Shown one piece after another: positions 61,580 through 64,000 of a DNA stretch of 64,000 nucleotides (position 1 is the stretch's first letter; each line of letters opens with the position of its first letter). A program made the position numbers and the translations under genes. The DNA lies in assembly GCA_050084985.1 (NCBI GenBank), contig JBITNC010000002.1:3782001-3846000 (forward strand), read 5' to 3'. This stretch comes from Nageia nagi (taxonomy: Eukaryota; Pinophyta). Below the pieces are notes generated by a model. The model saw nothing but the letters and a program-made list of their open reading frames with translations, did no database searches and was not told where the DNA came from.

Positions 61580-62035
61580 CTTTAACTTCTCATAGAGCAT
61601 AGAATAACATTTACCCAACATGTTATTCTCAATTTGCAGGTGATTGTGCTCTTCCATGAGCATATCCAATGCTTGCTTGCACATTGCTCTCTTTCATTTA
61701 AACATATCACACTTGCAATTAGCATCATATAATTATTGATGTAATATTTAGATTTTATGCTCCAAAGAAGAGGTATTGGTCCTAACTTTAGATGAGGAAC
61801 CTTCCCCAACATTAGTTGGAGCATTGATCCAAAGATAGTGTGAAGAATTAAGCTGACCAATGATTGAAGTACTAGGAGGAGCATGAATTAAAGGATTAGG
61901 AGGAACATTGGGTGGAACATATAGAGGAGGATTAGATAGAACATAATCCTCTTCATAACCAAAATGAGTTGGATACTCTTTGTAACCAATACATGCAAGA
62001 TACCTTCTTACCATGTCTAATTCATGACTTTGCAT
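61580..62035 (-). pseudogene. Unknown ORF in the reverse copia-type element
   Basis: From an ATG at 62035: MQSHELDMVRRYLACIGYKE, YPTHFGYEEDYVLSNPPLYV, then a proline-rich stretch (PPNVPPNPLIHAPPS) and SSSKVRTNTSSLEHKI to a stop at 61748. After stops near 61745-61700 another frame reads KRAMCKQALDMLMEEHNHLQ and IENNMLGKCYSMLYEKLKSL, coiled-coil-like, ending TPPHNP at about 61580. A tyrosine/proline-rich head and coiled-coil tail, perhaps once one protein of about 150 residues. I recognise no family. It sits where a copia element normally has RNase H. Confidence 0.4.
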
Positions 62036-62040
62036 TTGAA

Positions 62041-64000
62041 GGATAAATGCTATTTATACATATTTGAATGAGGCAAGTGGGTTGTAAAGATACCATAGAT
62101 TTTTTATGGAAATTATATCTTTACCAAAATTTGGATTACACCACACATGTCCAAGCATCATAAATGCGGGCGGTATGGTCATATATTTGATACATAAACC
62201 AAATCATCACCACAAGTTGTATCAACCAATTTTCGAGAATAGGAGGTGACATCACATAAGTTTATGTGAATTAATTTCAACTATGATGGTGGAAAAATAT
62301 CTCACCATGCAATTAATATTTTCCATATAATACCCATATAATTGTTACAAAAAAATTAGTAAGTGACCATATGATCATCCTATTATATTATGTACCAATA
62401 TTTTAATTTTTGCAAACATTATATGGCCATAAAGATACGTTATAGGGTAAAGCATGGATTTTCAAAATTTTTGAATAGTTATAAAGGCATCAAGTTAAAT
62501 AAGTTACTAACCATACACACATTAGCTATAAATATCTTTTTCTTGTGGGCCTCATGAAAAAGTGGTTTGTTGATACTATTGCCATGAATAGTGATGTGGA
62601 GAAATAAATCCCATATGACTAGAATAAAGGTAAGAAGAAAATATAAATAGGTTTTTTATTTTTAGGGTAGTGTGTAGCTTTATTAAGAAGCTACTCCTCA
62701 ATTTGGATGAGGAATATAAGTTATGGGCAACAACAAGTGGAACCCGCACAAAGCAGTGGACCAAAATAAGTGGAACCTGTAATAAATTTTATGCAATACA
62801 ATATTAAGTGCCAAAATTATGTCTCCCCAAAATGATTTAAAATAATTATGGATAATAACATCCATGAAAAATCATCCATTTATTTTTGATTCCCTCCAAC
62901 AATTAAAATTTAGTCCCTTTATAGGGTTCTAAGGGGCAATGCCCTTGGCATGCTATCCTCGTCACTAGACAAGGCTTCAGAATTTTCAAGAAGGGTAAAA
63001 ATGGGTGTTCCAAAAAATATACTATTTTACTAAGTACACCAAATTAGTAGTTAAGTGCACTTTACTTCACCAAATTAGTAATTTGTAATAAATTTAAGAA
63101 TATCTAAAAGTATTCCCTTATAAATTCTCCTTGATTTGCAAAGTTTTAACATTGTGTGAATACTAAAGAAGAATGTAAATAACTTACCATTATTTAACAT
63201 AGTCCAATAGTCTTCAACAATGATCATTTAGCCAAGCAAGTGCATATATTTATGCATTTATCACTCACAAAAATTAATCTTAATTTGTAAGTAAACAAAT
63301 AATAATTCAATGCATTAAATAGTTGAAAGGTCAGTAAGGTTTAATACATTTGCAAAATTCTTCCTTCATTTATAGTAAGTCACAAAATTATTAAATTCAA
63401 ATGCAAAGGCTCACAAAAATCTACCTTCATTTGTGATGTTTAAAGAGTCTCCTCATTAAATAGTAAGTTTGCAAAAGTCTCTTAATGCATTTGCAAAATT
63501 CTCCAAACCATTAAATGCTAAGTGGAAGAATTCTCCTCCTTTGGGACTTAAAAAATGAAAAAGAAGCTCCGAAAGGGTGTAACATATTAAAGGAGAGCCA
63601 AACCACTTTCATCGGTTAGGAAAAAATAAACATCTAGGTAGTGCATGCAGAGGTAAGGTGATTGGGAAGCAAAGGGCATGGAAGACTTATTATGGATGGA
63701 GCACACAAAGGAAGATGTCCATCATAAGAGAGGTAAACAAAAAATGATTGGAAGTCAAAGGAGCCTCCTAATAGGTGATAGGGGAAGTCACTCATGGTGC
63801 GAGGGAGGAGTGGAGGATGGCCTATGTTGACTGTGTGGAGAGAGGAATTTTGATACTCCATGAGAGTTGAGAAGGGGTGCGAAATGGCAAGGGGTTTCCT
63901 CCATATAAAACAATTTGTAATAGAATGCCCTTCACTTGAGAAAATTGTAAAAAGGGTTTAGAATATATCTATATATTTATAGATCTTTCTTGTTGGTTAT
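62041..64000. other. Unassigned sequence to window end
   Basis: AT-rich with no gene or LTR edge that I can define; may be internal sequence of the reverse copia-type element. A GC-richer patch at 63540-63860 has only chance frames. Confidence 0.4.

Larger units (their letters stand above)
59432..62040 (-). mobile_element. Related copia-type element in reverse orientation, partial
   Basis: Minus strand: PPT TAAGGAGGAG (complement of 59923-59932), then an LTR to 59432. Internal sequence to the right carries a shorter relative of the family-B 3' UTR (minus strand GTACACCTTCATGGTGAGTT near 60780 and GGTTATCCATATGTGAAAAC near 60715), a different tandem repeat at 61111-61270, and an unknown ORF at 61580-62035. 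No RT was found to the window edge and no 5' LTR, so it is either non-autonomous or its coding part lies beyond. Right limit unknown. Confidence 0.7.

Overview
The window looks like a gene-poor, AT-rich stretch of a large plant nuclear genome. Evidence: Ty1/copia elements with primer-binding sites matching plant initiator-tRNA-Met, a CACTA (TNP2) transposon, an L1-type LINE, a Mutator-like element, and fragments of typically plant genes (PPR, F-box, UVR8-like RCC1, START/polyketide-cyclase). Long introns, old decayed elements and wide spacing would fit a conifer or another big-genome seed plant; that part is inference.

Layout. 1-6950: a minus-strand copia element (gag, protease, damaged integrase, RT/RNase H), with only the edge of its 3' LTR inside the window and a probable 1.8 kb 5' LTR on the right. 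6968-8762: the 3' end of a second copia family (family B), plus strand, with RNase H, a tandem-repeat 3' UTR and an LTR. 9637-10371: a short Mutator-like foldback with a perfect 9-bp target duplication, carrying a PPR fragment in both arms. 11534-14751: a small two-exon F-box reading frame whose 2.95 kb intron holds a dead copia RT. 17.8 kb: a tRNA-derived SINE. 21.39-25.14 kb: a decayed CACTA element (tnp2 transposase, DUF4218, DUF4216-like region, subterminal repeats, terminal repeat). 30.59-33.02 kb: an LINE reverse-transcriptase remnant. 34.9-36.24 kb: unassigned coding-like minus-strand sequence. 38.4-39.1 kb: small tandem duplications. 40.1-44.5 kb: a compositionally richer stretch with no gene I can name. 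49846-58773: a full-length family-B copia element with both LTRs, PBS and PPT, whose 5' internal region holds an antisense chimera of UVR8-like and START-domain host sequence. 59432 to at least 62.04 kb: a relative in the opposite orientation, with its 3' LTR, a different 3' UTR repeat and an unknown ORF.

Almost every coding region is broken by stops or frameshifts. The only frame that could still encode a host protein is the F-box one, and it is short. The most interesting items are the PPR-carrying foldback (a possible hairpin-RNA source), the UVR8/START chimera inside a retrotransposon, and the expanding repeat array between two polypurine tracts in family B. All reading was by eye; no searches were run.
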